In this document: positions 32,278 through 43,054 of the stretch, piece after piece
How the letters are laid out: every line of letters begins with the position of its first letter
Numbering within the stretch: position 1 is the first letter of the stretch
Assembly (NCBI GenBank): GCA_947462335.1
Contig: OX381721.1
Location: forward strand, 5,208,001 to 5,272,000
DNA from: Harmothoe impar
Taxonomy: Eukaryota > Annelida > Polychaeta > Phyllodocida > Polynoidae
Length of the DNA stretch: 64,000 nucleotides
Direction of reading: 5' to 3'
The notes under the pieces: model-generated
Database searches by the model: none
The model's input: the letters and a program-made list of their open reading frames with translations, nothing else
Told to the model about the DNA's origin: nothing
Made by a program: the position numbers and the translations under genes

Positions 32278-32612
32278 ATGGATAAGGCTGATAAAACATG
32301 GCAAATAGGCAGAGTGAGGGATAGTCACAAAAGGGATAGGTAGGTTGGGTGATAGGCAGATTGGGGATAGGTAGACTCAGTGATAGGTAGGCACAGAAAG
32401 TGGGCAGGAGTAGCAAGGAGAGGGATAGGCTTTAGCCTTTAGACTTTTGGGGGGATGAGCTAATCCAAGAGAAGGTTCTAATGATAGGTAACTTGAGGGA
32501 TAGGTAGGCTGAGGGATAGGCAGTGTGCAGGATAGGTAGAGTGATACATAGGAAGAAAGCCTGTCAGATTGAGGGATAGGCCAATTTTGAATAGGTAGAT
32601 TGAGGTACTGAT
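32278..32612. repeat. Degenerate GGATAGGTAG minisatellite
   Basis: Many imperfect repeats of GGATAGGTAGNNTGAG. The repeat opens spurious minus-strand frames rich in Tyr/Pro/Leu, which are not genes. Confidence 0.8.
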
Positions 32613-33969
32613 TTTGATTGACTGGTTTATATATAGGTAATGTCCCAAACATGTTCAACATTATTTTGTACATTTTCTTAATACTTAGCATCATCAAACT
32701 TCATTTTTGAGTGGATTTGGTCAGTTTTTGGGAATCAAGACCACAAAATCTGGATTCAGCAGGATTCTTTGGTCTAGAAAACCCCTTCTTTTCATTTGGT
32801 ATCACTCTAATAAAGACTCAAAAGAACCACATAAAACCCACTCTTCTCCATAGTTTTCAATAGTGAACACACAAGGTCGCCCACTTTCATGGGGGGGTAA
32901 ATGGGGCTAGAGGGGGGAGGCTTGTCACACTATGCCCATAGGCGAGGTGCTAAGTGAGACCTCCTACCCTATATGCTTCTTGCTGATATGCTCCTCTTTT
33001 TTTTTATTCCCAAGGGAAAACAGTGGAAGCTAAAGAAGTGAATACATAACTATATTTTTTGATTGTTGAAAAAGATAAAGGGGTTTTCTTTTTCTTTACA
33101 GAAAACATATCATGATGTCACTGTGAATACATTATGTGTTTCCATTGATAGCACACAGATTAAAAAAAATCAAGTTTGAATCTCATGCAAATCAACCGTT
33201 ATCTCTCTGTTTCTATATTTTGAGGCTGGGAGTGGCATAGGGTAAGGCTAGTTGTCAGCTAATGGATATCACATAATGCACATCACCATATTAAGACAAC
33301 CATATATGGCATACACAATTTGGCACTGCAGCACTAAATTCTCTGCAAAACCTGGTATAAAAGCTGGCGAAGTGTCTGCTTCAGTCACATTGCAATCCGG
33401 AGCAATGCAATCCTGTACTTTAAAAATTTTTGGGTGTTTCTCGACACAGCTGAGCATGATTAAGACATCTTGTAGTTACTTTGAATAAAAGCTGAGGACA
33501 AGTTGCCACAGCAGTTAGTTCCTTAAATTTAGTACAACGGATGTGCAGGACACAAAAAAGAAAGCCCTAGAAATGAGTCAGAATGTTCACAATTAACAGA
33601 CTTAACTTCCTATGCATTGAATTTTCCTTTCATTTCATTTTCAAATACATGGTTATTGGAAATACACTAGAAAAGCCCATGGTTGGCTCACTTCCAATAC
33701 CTTGCTGACCTATGAATACAAAATGATGACACTTGATTGACTACTATTTACAAAACATTACACTGGAAAAGCTTCCAGATATTTTTCCTTTCAATCTCTC
33801 AAAAGAAACTGTGAGGTGTCTGATATTTTTGTAATTGTGTCAAGCTAATTGTTTGGAAAAGTCATATTGATGCGATTATCATAAAGGTCATATCACATAT
33901 TTATGGCACAGTCCTAATTCTTAACAGAGATGTCATTTCTCAAGTTGCTTTATCTAAAATAAATGAGCA
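32613..33969. other. Host non-coding DNA
   Basis: No gene recognised. 33215-33480 is paralogous to 44430-44560 and 53930-54160 (GGCTGGGAGTGG, CATATATGGCATACAC, GGCACT...CAGCACT landmarks). Confidence 0.5.
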
Positions 33970-34222
33970 TGGCCACTGGTCATGTTTAAATCTAGAAATA
34001 TTTCCTGTGATGGAATATTTACTGAGTGCTAAACTATGGCCATAGCCATACAGTACTCAAGTTCTTTGCATTTGGCATTAACATTCATCTCAAATGTGAG
34101 GTGAGTAGCATGTACAGATGTTTCTTTGTGAAAATAACACTGCATGTAATGCTTTTATTTCTACTTGGCTGTGGCCAACAGTCTTTCATCTGCCGTCCCC
34201 ATTGTGAAAGTTGATATGGGGG
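33970..34222 (+). repeat. Dispersed repeat B, copy 1
   Basis: Contains GATGGAATATTTACTGAGTG, CAAGTTCTTTGCATTTGGC and CAGATGTTTCTTTGTG. Close paralogue at 61020-61255 and a more diverged one at 44900-45165. Here it stops abruptly at 34222 and joins segmental duplication A. Confidence 0.75.
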
Positions 34223-35249
34223 AGTGCTGCACTAAACATGCTTCATCAATCCCTCAAAGATATAACCTGCTTAACACCATCATTTTAAATGCCTCTGGGA
34301 ATTGACCAAAGAGCTTTTACTCAAAAATAGTCATGGCAAGCCTAGATAGGGACTTGATTTCCATTTAGCTAGCATTTAGCAGTGGTTAGAAAACACACAA
34401 TAATTGAATCAATCTTTAATATTACATTGGGAGTTCATTTAATTTGAATCTATTCACTGATATGATATTAGGTGTTGGAGCAGCAGTCTTGCTCTCCTCT
34501 CAATGAGGATTACTTTTTTGCGGCACACCGAGACTTGGCCCAAACAGATTACATACATGTTATGTTAATTATGGCAGAAATTGATTATTCATTAATGTAG
34601 ATCATAGACTGTATCCAACTGATGTTGACCACAAACTACTGCAAAGAAAACTTTTCCTGCAGACTGTAAAATATGCGCCCATGTTACCCACTAGTAATCT
34701 TACACCGGGCAACAGGTCACTGTACTTTCAGAACTCCTAGAATCCCTTTGAGAATTTTCCGTAAGTATCTTCTATGTAAGCCCCTGTCAGGCTCTTCTTC
34801 CCAGTACAGTCGCCTCCTCTATGCTTTATCTCCCCTTCGTATTTTAATTTGACATCTGAGCAGTCATGTTCCTTTTTCACCTAAAGGGGTGAATTCCTGC
34901 CTACACAAAAGACAATTCCTTACAGAAAGTCGGATCTGAACTGCGTTGGCACCATAAGTCCCTCAAGGATCCTATAATTGGATACACTTTCAAAGGGCTT
35001 AAAAACGTAAAGTTGAGATGTGTCCTCATAAGCCTATAGATGTTTCTGTACCTCAGGTGCACAGATGGATTGTGGTTGCATGGTTGAGGCTGACAAAGTA
35101 TTTCATGTTAATGGCTCTACACGCCCTGTACATCTAGTGCCCAGTGAGTAGAGTGAGTGCTTGGGTGTTTGGGAACTGCCATGTGGGAAGGCAACTTCTC
35201 CACACTAAACCGTAATAAATGTAAAAACAGTAACCTGAGGATGGCATCA
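34223..35249 (+). repeat. Segmental duplication A, copy 2
   Basis: Near-identical to 31148-32267, with a deletion of about 90 bp near 34918. The left junction with repeat B is a clear breakpoint: the 61-kb copy of B continues past this point with unrelated sequence. Confidence 0.88.
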
Positions 35250-37345
35250 GCTAGGGGCAGACACAAGCAGTCACCTATGACAGGTGAGTTCTCAACATCT
35301 GCCCCAAAACTGCATAACTCAGGAGTTTGTGTCTATATTAATGACGTCACTTATTAAAAGGCAATGCCTCATAAGGTGTACAGCATAATGGGATATCTGG
35401 TCGTACCTAGTCCAGAATAGCTCTTATAACCTTCGTACAAAGTGCTATTATTTGATGTCTTGTAGTCAGATGGGTTTTCAGTGCAGCAGCATCTTCCAGT
35501 CATGGCGCTGGGCTGTTAATACCCCTCAGGCTGAGGCAATCAGCAAGCATAACATGACCATGATAAATGCTACTATATGCTACAAGGGGATTAAGTCTGT
35601 AAGCCATGAATACATTGCTCCCAATATTTGTGCTTTCTGAAACATGACTATGATTTCACCATGTATGTACAGCGTAAAAAATACACTTTTTGTACTGAAC
35701 CCATCCTCTTATATGCTTTACACTCCATTTGATTCGTTGATTTCAAACACTATCTTAGGAATGTTGGCAAATTTTAGATTAGCTTGGTTTGCCTTAGATG
35801 TAATTATGTCTCTTATAACCTTTGTGCGACCTATGAACACCTAAAGCTGATGACATACAGGACATCTGTAGTTCTCATGGAGCTGCTCCCATCTTCTACT
35901 TCTGATACCATCTCCTTAACCTGCATTAAGGGGAGCAGGTCAGAGTCTGATGTATCACAGAGGTGGTGACCACTTCCTTTTATTTGTCACTCAGGGCACC
36001 CGCACATTTCCTGCCACAGGTGTGCGACTGACAGCCCAGGGGCCTATAGTATGCTAAAGTGGCTGCTGAGGCAGGACACACAAGAACAAGAACTAGAAGA
36101 GGATTGTCCACCAAGATTTTTCTTGCAATTTTTTTATTTATGTACCATACCAGACATCCTTACGTTGAGGCAATATTCAGACTGCCTGGACTTACAGTAC
36201 AGCCTGCATAACTCACCCAGCCCGTTTTCACAGGTCACTCAGCCTGGAATACAGGGCTGTTCTTTAGCAGGACTGTGTTTTCACCATAGCTTTTATCTAT
36301 TCATATTTGCGATTTTCCTGTGATATTTGCTTAGAATAAACTCATATAGAGGTTATAGATCAGTGTGTAACATTCCAACTTATGGTTGCAGTATGTGCCT
36401 GGTCCACTGCATTTTTGAATAATTACATGTTTAAATTGGTATTTTATCAGGTGGGACAACCATAAGAGCAGGCATAACAGTTGCCTCTGCTTGGAGAATG
36501 TGTGAAAGCCTGAGCCCCAGTCTGTTGTACCAGAGTCATGTGCTGGGATAGTGTTAACAACCTGTATAAACACCCTGCCTGTATAGACTCCTGACCTGGT
36601 ATACCAGCCTGGGCAGTCTGCATTAACAGAATGCCTGGAAATACAGGCCAGGCTGTATTACTGGTCTAGTCCTCCACCTGATATTGTTGTTCTAGAAAAT
36701 GTCGCCATTCAGGCAGAAACCCATGCAACATATCTATAATATTGCAGATAAAGGTTGATGAATTCTATTTAAGATAAATAGCCGATATAAACCATTTTGA
36801 TTTGAATGTGTAAAAATGGGCATGAAGAATATTTTAAGTATTACTCATTTTTAAATAGGTTATGGCTCATTCCCGCTTTTACTTTTCACAGAAACAGCTT
36901 TAGCCTGCATGGGATACTTGTTTTACCTGTAATTCCCCTAATTACAGCACTACTTAGACACAGGTGGTGTGCTTCTCTGTAGCGCTGCCACTCATGTAGG
37001 TTGATCTTTTTACACCACCTGATACTCCCTGTTCACACATGTGGTGCAGTTTTATTTTCCATCTAGTCTCTGGAAATGCTTCAGTAGCTATACCTTAGAT
37101 TCATCATGTTGTTAGAAGACTAAATAAAAGTACAATCTAGGGACAATTTGATACAGCTTGAGCCATTGTGAAATTAATGCATAAGGAAAATAAGAGGATG
37201 AAAACACAAGTTCAGTCGATAGTGACCTTTTCCATGTGTGCTGTAACTGACTTCCATCACAGGTGTTCTTGCTCTTCACCACCTATGTACTGGGGTTTGT
37301 ATATGCTAGCTGATACACAAACACCTGCATAATATACAGTTTTAT
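35250..37345. repeat. Non-coding block with repeats C (copy 2) and E (copy 1)
   Basis: 35845-36120 is a copy of repeat C, and 36900-37340 is paralogous to 59160-59890 (ACACATGTGGTGCAGTTT, AAGACTAAATAAAA, AACTGACTTCCATCACAGG). Order and strand are the same as at 58.5-59.9 kb, so this is an old segmental duplication. No gene recognised. Confidence 0.65.
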
Positions 37346-37439
37346 TTGAATAACAAAATAGATTCATCATCTGAATAACACAAATAATCATTGACACCAC
37401 TGGTCATACATATGGCTCAGTACCCCTAAGACACTTAGA

Positions 37440-37610
37440 CAGACTAGGGTTGTGGCCTGAACCCGTTTCATGTTGTTGTATTTGAAAATCCCACTAGATG
37501 TTAGAGGCATTTGGGTTAGCTGGTTCTTGGCAGAAATGTTGACAGACAACCTGATGCTTCCCGAGGTCTGCTGCATGCACATGGTTACCAGCACCGTGCG
37601 ATCCTGTATG
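37440..37610 (+). repeat. Dispersed repeat D, copy 1
   Basis: TTTCATGTTGTTGTATTTGA, TTTGGGTTAGCTGGTTCTTG and TTGACAGACAACCTGATG. Diverged copies at 48140-48310 and 63270-63470, all on the same strand. Confidence 0.7.
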
Positions 37611-38141
37611 GGGTTGCACTCAATTAATGTTACTCTTTTTAATGCAATGATAAATCAATTAATGGTAAATAAATGGCTTTGATATAGGATTATCCTATGT
37701 GGAACAGAGAGCATTGTTCTTTGGAACGTCTGCACTGATCTCCTAGGCAGAATGCTATATACAGCAAAAGGTAGGCATTGAACAGTTGAATTAGGTTATA
37801 AGTCTTCATAAAGACCCAATTCTGCATAGGAGTTATGGCCTCTTGAAAATGTAGGTCAGCCTTTAAACCCTTTAGGTTCAGTCAATGTCTAAAGGGCAAA
37901 TGACTAAAGGTCAAATGTCTGAAAGTCAAATGACCAAAATATTGTGTGCTTAATTCAGATCATATTTCAATGGTAGAGCAGCCACTTGTTACCTATCAGA
38001 ATCACTTACCTCCACTTATATTTGTTTTGTTATCTCAATCTGTTTTTCTGCCAGGTGATAGCCTGGATTGAGTGGCTGTAAGTTGTCCACAATAAAACTA
38101 AATTTCTTCCATGAACAGTCTGAAAGAAGCAAAAACCTAGT

Positions 38142-38453
38142 GGCTGTGTCTCACGAGCTTGGGCATATGTTTTTGGTTCTGACGGTTGCCATCTCTGACA
38201 GGGTGCCATCTCTGACCGGGTGCTTTCTCTGATGGGCCTGAATGTAAACGGTTTATTCAGGGCAGATGTAGATGGAATTTGGCTGAAAAGAGTAATGGAT
38301 GTTATAACTATTTAAAGTAGTAATTAGTTGCCCATTTTTATCATCATCTGTCCTAAGAAAAACGTTTAAGTTCAGCCCAGTCAGATATGGCACCCGGTCA
38401 GACATGGCACCCGGTCAGAGACTTTGACATTGGCCCAAGTTTGTGAGACACAG
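38142..38453. mobile_element. Foldback element, TCTGACCGGGTGCC iterons (family FB, copy 2)
   Basis: Begins GGCTGTGTCTCACGAGCTTGG and ends with the inverted CCAAGTTTGTGAGACACAG. Each end is followed inward by two to three short repeats of TCTCTGACCGGGTGC type (38190-38240) or their inverse (38385-38425). No coding content. Confidence 0.75.
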
Positions 38454-39794
38454 TTTGGTACTGACTCAGGGAGGGGAGTGACAACAAATATGGACAATAA
38501 AGAGGTGGTTCCTAAAGGGCTGCTGACAAACTTATATTGAAACAAAATGAGTTCAAGAAACAAACATAATAATATGCATTCTTCCCTAATAGAGAACCTT
38601 ACTTGTGGAAACAAAGAAAACTTGCTGTGTGAGGAATATGACCATGAAGCTATACATCATAATTATCCATTTCAGTTTGAATGATGCATTATATTGGCTA
38701 TGTATAAATCTTTTAGCTCAATAAGCTAACCATACATGTGTCTAACTGCATGAGTGTTTTTGTATAATCAAATATGCCTGGAGGTGTACTTTGAGTGTAT
38801 TTAAGCTCATCAATGAATGAGTATAACATCATTAAATCAAATATGCTTTAACTGTTTTTTTGAGAATATTAAATTCACTTAAATGTAGACTTCATGCAGT
38901 GCCTTAACGGGTTCAGAGTCAGTTCAGTTCAGGTTTTGGGTTTGTTGTTTCTGTTACACTACATGCTACCCAATTCTGTGTAGTTTACATTGTAAATAAG
39001 GTTGGTTTCAAAGACTAACAATCTTAACAGATTACAGGCACTTCGCCAATAAGCCAATTTCCCTGAAATAATAACTACCATAATGTGAAAATAACTGTTT
39101 TCTTCAGATACATATACAGAAAGGTTTGATCAATTTAAAAGCCGAATGCATATGCCAATGTTATGAATAGTCGTTCATCATGGAATATCAGTTCTAGGAG
39201 CATTCTCATGTTTCATGACTTTAGTCTCCTCATAAATCGTTTCTAGCACAAGTCCCACACACATGAATAAAGCCCTCTCCACCATCAGCATTTCTAAATC
39301 AATTGAAGGAACATTAAATGACACTCGTATGAGATTGGCTAACATGGACAGAGGCTTTAATGTGGATTGATGATATCTAGTGCAGTACCGACAGGCGGAA
39401 ATTATCCATTATAGATTTTGTTTTAGCCCGCAGTTTATTGACCGCTATGGAATCTGTGTGAGAGGGGCAAAGTAATTTGTTAGTGGAAAGCAAAGTGAAT
39501 ATGGTGGACCATTAATATTCCTAAACAACAAGAAGCAAAGCTTGCTGTACATGCCTGACATAACTCCTCTACATTACAGTGTTACTTTGAGGATATACAA
39601 ATATTAAGAACATATATTCTCAACCTATTATATCCCAAGGTGTTTCCTGTCACAATGGTTTAGTTCTGCTATTTAGAATGGTAGTGATAATAAGGGGTCA
39701 TTGCTCCTCTCAATATGTTACTTTTTAATTGATGCATGAATTGAACAACAGCTGATACGACTTATGCAGTGAAGCCAATCTGTGTCCAGTAAAC
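38454..39794. other. Host non-coding DNA
   Basis: AT-rich sequence with short frames only. No gene, repeat boundary or RNA gene recognised. Confidence 0.5.
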
Positions 39795-39807
39795 ATAACC
39801 TTTATGT
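39795..39807. repeat. Target-site duplication of the Penelope-like element, left
   Basis: ATAACCTTTATGT, identical to 42650-42662. Confidence 0.85.
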
Positions 39808-39890
39808 TATGTTTTAATATAACACAACCGGACAAACACCATATTTTTCAGTTGAGAATTTTATTAGAGACAAGTTGGTTATATTTATAT

Positions 39891-39926
39891 GACACAATGT
39901 TTCGGGCGCAGTTGCCCTTCATCAGG
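39891..39926 (-). ncRNA. Hammerhead-ribozyme-like motif near the element's 3' end
   Basis: On the minus strand CTGATGA (39919-39925) is followed by a 4-bp GGGC/GCCC stem with a 6-nt loop (39904-39917), then GAAAC (39899-39903), a possible 3-bp stem III and GTC (39891-39893). Core boxes and order match a type I hammerhead, which Penelope-like elements are known to carry. Stem I does not form convincingly with adjacent bases, so activity is doubtful. Confidence 0.45.
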
Positions 39927-40281
39927 TGTATTTTGACCTAAATTTTTCACACTGAAGTACTAAAATTGAGCACTGAGCAACGAGTAGTGAGCATTGAGCA
40001 ATTAAAAGTTTTTTTCTGTTAAACATTTGTACATCGTCCTCGTGGGGCGTATCGGCGGGTCCTGGGGATCCTTGGTCATCTTATTTATATTTTGGGTATA
40101 ATTTTGAACCCTTAAACATTTAATAATTCATTATCATTGGTAGATAAATTGGTTTGTTTTAACTTTGAACATTGAATTATAATTTGAACGCGCATATAAA
40201 TTTTATGCATACTTGTATGAAATTGTAACGTATACTCTATGGTATACCGGTATAAGTTTGATTACATAGTATTATAATTAT

Positions 40282-41561
40282 TCAACGTTCTTTAAATATT
40301 CCTTGTTTCGTCATTTCCTTCTGCATGACCCAACCTATGGGTTGATTGACTTTGCTGATGATGTGGTACAGGTCAATGAGTAGCCCTCGGGCTTGTACTT
40401 TGGAGGGTCCAAGTAAGGTAGGTGGGCTCTGTGCAGCACTCCTGGCTGGAGTGGGTCGTCTAGTATGGTAGCTTTCTATCTCGATTTTTGAAGATTTTTT
40501 CTCGGGAGATTTTCCTTTCTTCTTTTCGATACCAGGTGGGGGTTTTGGTGCGACACTGGATGTGGGTATGGTGACTACTGATTTTACAGTCGGAGTTGGT
40601 GATGATTCCGGGGTAGTGCTGAGCAAGGGTTCTTTTACTTTATTACCGTTGTTGGAAGTTTTAGTGTGCATTTTGCGTTTTTTGGCGGGTTGTGGTTGAG
40701 AGTCCTCATCACTAAAGTCAGTGTCACTTGTTGCTAAATCGATTTTAAGAATATCCTCATTCCAGGTAGGCATAGAGGGCAGTTTTTTTGTGGATAGGTC
40801 TTCGGGTTCCGGACAGGCATTCTCTGGTGTATCCGGAGTTTTGTCGTGTTTTATTTCGGCTAGGCGTTGTTGTAGTATCTTGTGGAGTGGCAATTCAGGT
40901 CTGGTTTTGGTCCTGAATGTAGGGCCATGTTTAAGCGTCTCGTCGTCACTCAATTGAATAGTCTTTTTCTTTTTGTCATTTTCTTTTTGTGTACGATTTT
41001 TTATTCTGTTGGTGATGATCTCGACCTTTGTGGAGCAGGGGCTTTTGTCGGGACCTTTGGTGAGCAAAATGTTGTCGTCGGGACCCAAACCTTGTTCGTT
41101 GGAGTCGGATTCATTGTTGTCGGCATTTCTGGTGCTCTGATCGGTTTCAGTCTCTCCCACCGAGGCGTTGCTTCCAGAAGCTCCGCCTGTTGTTGGTGTG
41201 GCTGGAAGACAAAACGTTCGTCATTAGTTACTTGGAATTTGACGTTACCAGGTGTTATTTGAAGGTTGGTTTTTAATGCGCAAGTTGTTAGTGCATTTTT
41301 GTTCGTATTATTTTGTGCCGGGACAAGTTGGTATTCATCTAGATAAAGTGAGTTTACTGGGTCGGCGATGGCCAATCCATGTTTTGACAGTTGGTGACGA
41401 CGTAAGTTGGTGCAACGTTTGAAGGATTGTTTGCATATGATGCAGCAATACTTACGTTTGACGATACAGCCTTTGTGAGCCCTTTTCATGTGGTTGAGTA
41501 TGGTTTTCACGTTGTGTGCCATCCATTCCCCGCATTTCTGGCATTGGAATACCAAATCCAT
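40282..41561 (-). CDS. C2H2 zinc-finger protein of the Penelope-like element, probably spliced
   Basis: Two overlapping minus-strand frames appear to be one gene. Exon 1 (41561-41249) starts at ATG and encodes two C2H2 fingers: C7/C10/H24/H29 and C40/C43/H56/H61. A candidate 47-nt intron at 41248-41202 has GTAACG at its start, a branch-like ACTAAT, a pyrimidine tract and TTCCAG at its end. Removing it joins the frames in phase, giving about 410 aa. Exon 2 (41201-40282) is acidic then Lys/Pro/Ser-rich and ends in a short conserved-looking helical tail. Without splicing, the first frame would end at 41001 and the second could start at 41160. The function is unknown; a nucleic-acid-binding accessory protein is plausible. 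I do not recognise a named family. Confidence 0.6.
41202..41248 (-). other. Candidate 47-nt intron
   Basis: On the minus strand it starts GTAACGTC and ends TTTTGTCTTCCAG, with ACTAAT about 22 nt before the acceptor. The exon phases (1 nt + 2 nt) match exactly and produce one continuous frame from 41561 to 40282. It is close to the minimum size for animal introns. A simple 1-nt frameshift mutation is the alternative. Confidence 0.5.
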
Positions 41562-41653
41562 CTTTTAATTGTCGGTTTTGCGTTGAAAGTGTCGGTTTCG
41601 TGACGTTGGGTGACGTGTGAGGCGTTGTGATCCGACAGTCAGTCGGGCGGATC

Positions 41654-41761
41654 TATTTATAGGGCCAATAGGCGGCGGTTGCTATGGCCGCCGAGCAGCG
41701 TCACGTAACTAACGTTATCTGGCGGTCGTGACGTCATGCGGCGTAGGTCGCGCATGCGCAG
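41654..41761 (-). promoter_or_regulatory. Promoter-like region of the Penelope-like element
   Basis: On the minus strand, in order: GCGCATGCGC (41750-41759, NRF-1-like), TGACGTCA (41729-41736, CRE), an inverted CCAAT box near 41664, and TATAAATA (41654-41661), about 95 bp upstream of the zinc-finger ATG at 41561. The region is CpG-rich compared with the surroundings. Confidence 0.65.
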
Positions 41762-41762
41762 T

Positions 41763-42649
41763 TCACAGCTTCTTGTTGATTCCGTTTGGGTGAAGCGTGT
41801 CAGCGAGTCTGATCCACGCTTCCTCCAATCTTTTCCGTGTATTTAGCGATTTTGCTGTCTTGTCCAGGGCTATAACTTGTATGTCATGGGCGAGTACATC
41901 ATGGTCGTTGAAGTGGGTGTACACATGAGAGGTGAGTGTTTTGTTGTTGATGTATCCAATGTGTTCTCTGATGCGGTCCTCCAGAGAGCGGCCGGTCTCT
42001 CCCACATAAACACGTTTGCACACTGGACATCGAATGGCGTAGACAACGCTCTTTGTTTGGCAGGTTATGAAACCTCTAATTCTGAATTCCTTCCCATGGA
42101 TCTTGATGCTCTTTGATGGAACTATGTATTTGCAAATTTTGCAGTTCTCTGTGCGGCATGGTTGGCAACCGTTCAGAGGTTTGGGCGGAGGATAGGCCGA
42201 GTTGGTGAGTATGGATCTAAGATTCCATGATTTTGTGTATGCTATCAGCATTTGTTTTTGACGGAATTTCTCCGTCTCTGGGCGGTCTCTGAGTAGATCT
42301 TTAGCATTTTGTAGAGTTTTCTGTGCCCTGATGTTGTACGGGTTATATTGAATGATGAATGGGATCACTTCTTTTGATGTTGATGTTTTGGTTTTCAGGA
42401 GATCCTGGCGGCTGAGTTGACGTGCACGGTCGATTTGCAGTTTCAGCTGGGCATGAGGGTGGCCTCTCAAGGTGAGTGTTTTGAGTAATCTGTGACAGCT
42501 TTTCTCAAATTCTAGCTCTTCACTGCATATTAGTCTGTATCTGACAGACAGACTATAGCAGATTGAGTCTTTTTGAGATCGTGGATGGTATGATTTGTAG
42601 TGTAGATACAGATCGGCGTCTGTTGGTTTCTTGTAGAGTTTGGTATGTA
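41763..42649 (-). CDS. Penelope-like RT (C-terminal end) with GIY-YIG endonuclease, 5'-truncated
   Basis: An open frame runs from the element's truncated end to a stop at 41763. The first about 60 codons (42644 inward: TKLYKKPTDADLYLHY, SYHPRSQKDSI) match the thumb end of Penelope reverse transcriptases. The catalytic RT motifs are missing because the copy is truncated. Next comes a Cys motif CQPCRTENCKIC (about 42167-42132), then the GIY-YIG nuclease: VVYAIRC...YVGETGRSLEDRIREH (about 42047-41961) and a late Glu in RLEEAWI. In intact elements the endonuclease nicks the target for RT-primed insertion. No internal stop is present. There is no start codon of its own, so this is a fragment. Confidence 0.9.
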
Positions 42650-42662
42650 ATAACCTTTATGT
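42650..42662. repeat. Target-site duplication of the Penelope-like element, right
   Basis: ATAACCTTTATGT, identical to 39795-39807. Confidence 0.85.
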
Positions 42663-43054
42663 CTTTGGTGTAGAATAAACATATTTTATTCTATAAGAAC
42701 TTTTACCTGGCAATAACTTATAATGCTTTTTGACCAATTATATTTGAGAAGATATTTTAATGATCTTCACATAAGTAAAATGGTCCTTTAGAATATCAAA
42801 ACGGAAAAAAAACACTAGGAGACACTGTATTTGTGAGGATATGCACCTGTTTGGTAGAACAACTAGAGTTTTCAGAAGATCATTTATAATTGTTCCAGAT
42901 GAAGTACTTGAAAAAAAGAAGTCAGGCAAGTCTATCTATTAAGAAAAGTAATACACTTCTGTTACAGAATAATAGATTGCCGGAGTACTGCAGACCAACA
43001 GTATTCACAAACATAAACCTCGGAGTTGACAACCCTAAAAGCACCTCCCAGGGG
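42663..43054. other. Host non-coding DNA
   Basis: No gene recognised. From about 43020 it is paralogous to 60690-60720. Confidence 0.5.

Larger units (their letters stand above)
39808..42649 (-). mobile_element. 5'-truncated Penelope-like retroelement
   Basis: 2.84 kb between perfect 13-bp duplications, transcribed on the minus strand. In transcript order it has the last part of a reverse transcriptase joined to a GIY-YIG endonuclease (to 41763), a promoter-like region, a C2H2 zinc-finger gene (41561-40282), and a 3' tail with a hammerhead-like motif and AATAAA (39860-39865). Penelope-like elements carry an RT followed by a GIY-YIG endonuclease and often insert as 5'-truncated or partially tandem copies. 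The position of the zinc-finger gene after the endonuclease fits either an extra 3' gene or the start of a second unit in a partial tandem. Confidence 0.85.

Noticed and set aside
32228..32697. Pro/Tyr-rich minus-strand frames
   Set aside because: Arise from the GGATAGGTAG minisatellite.
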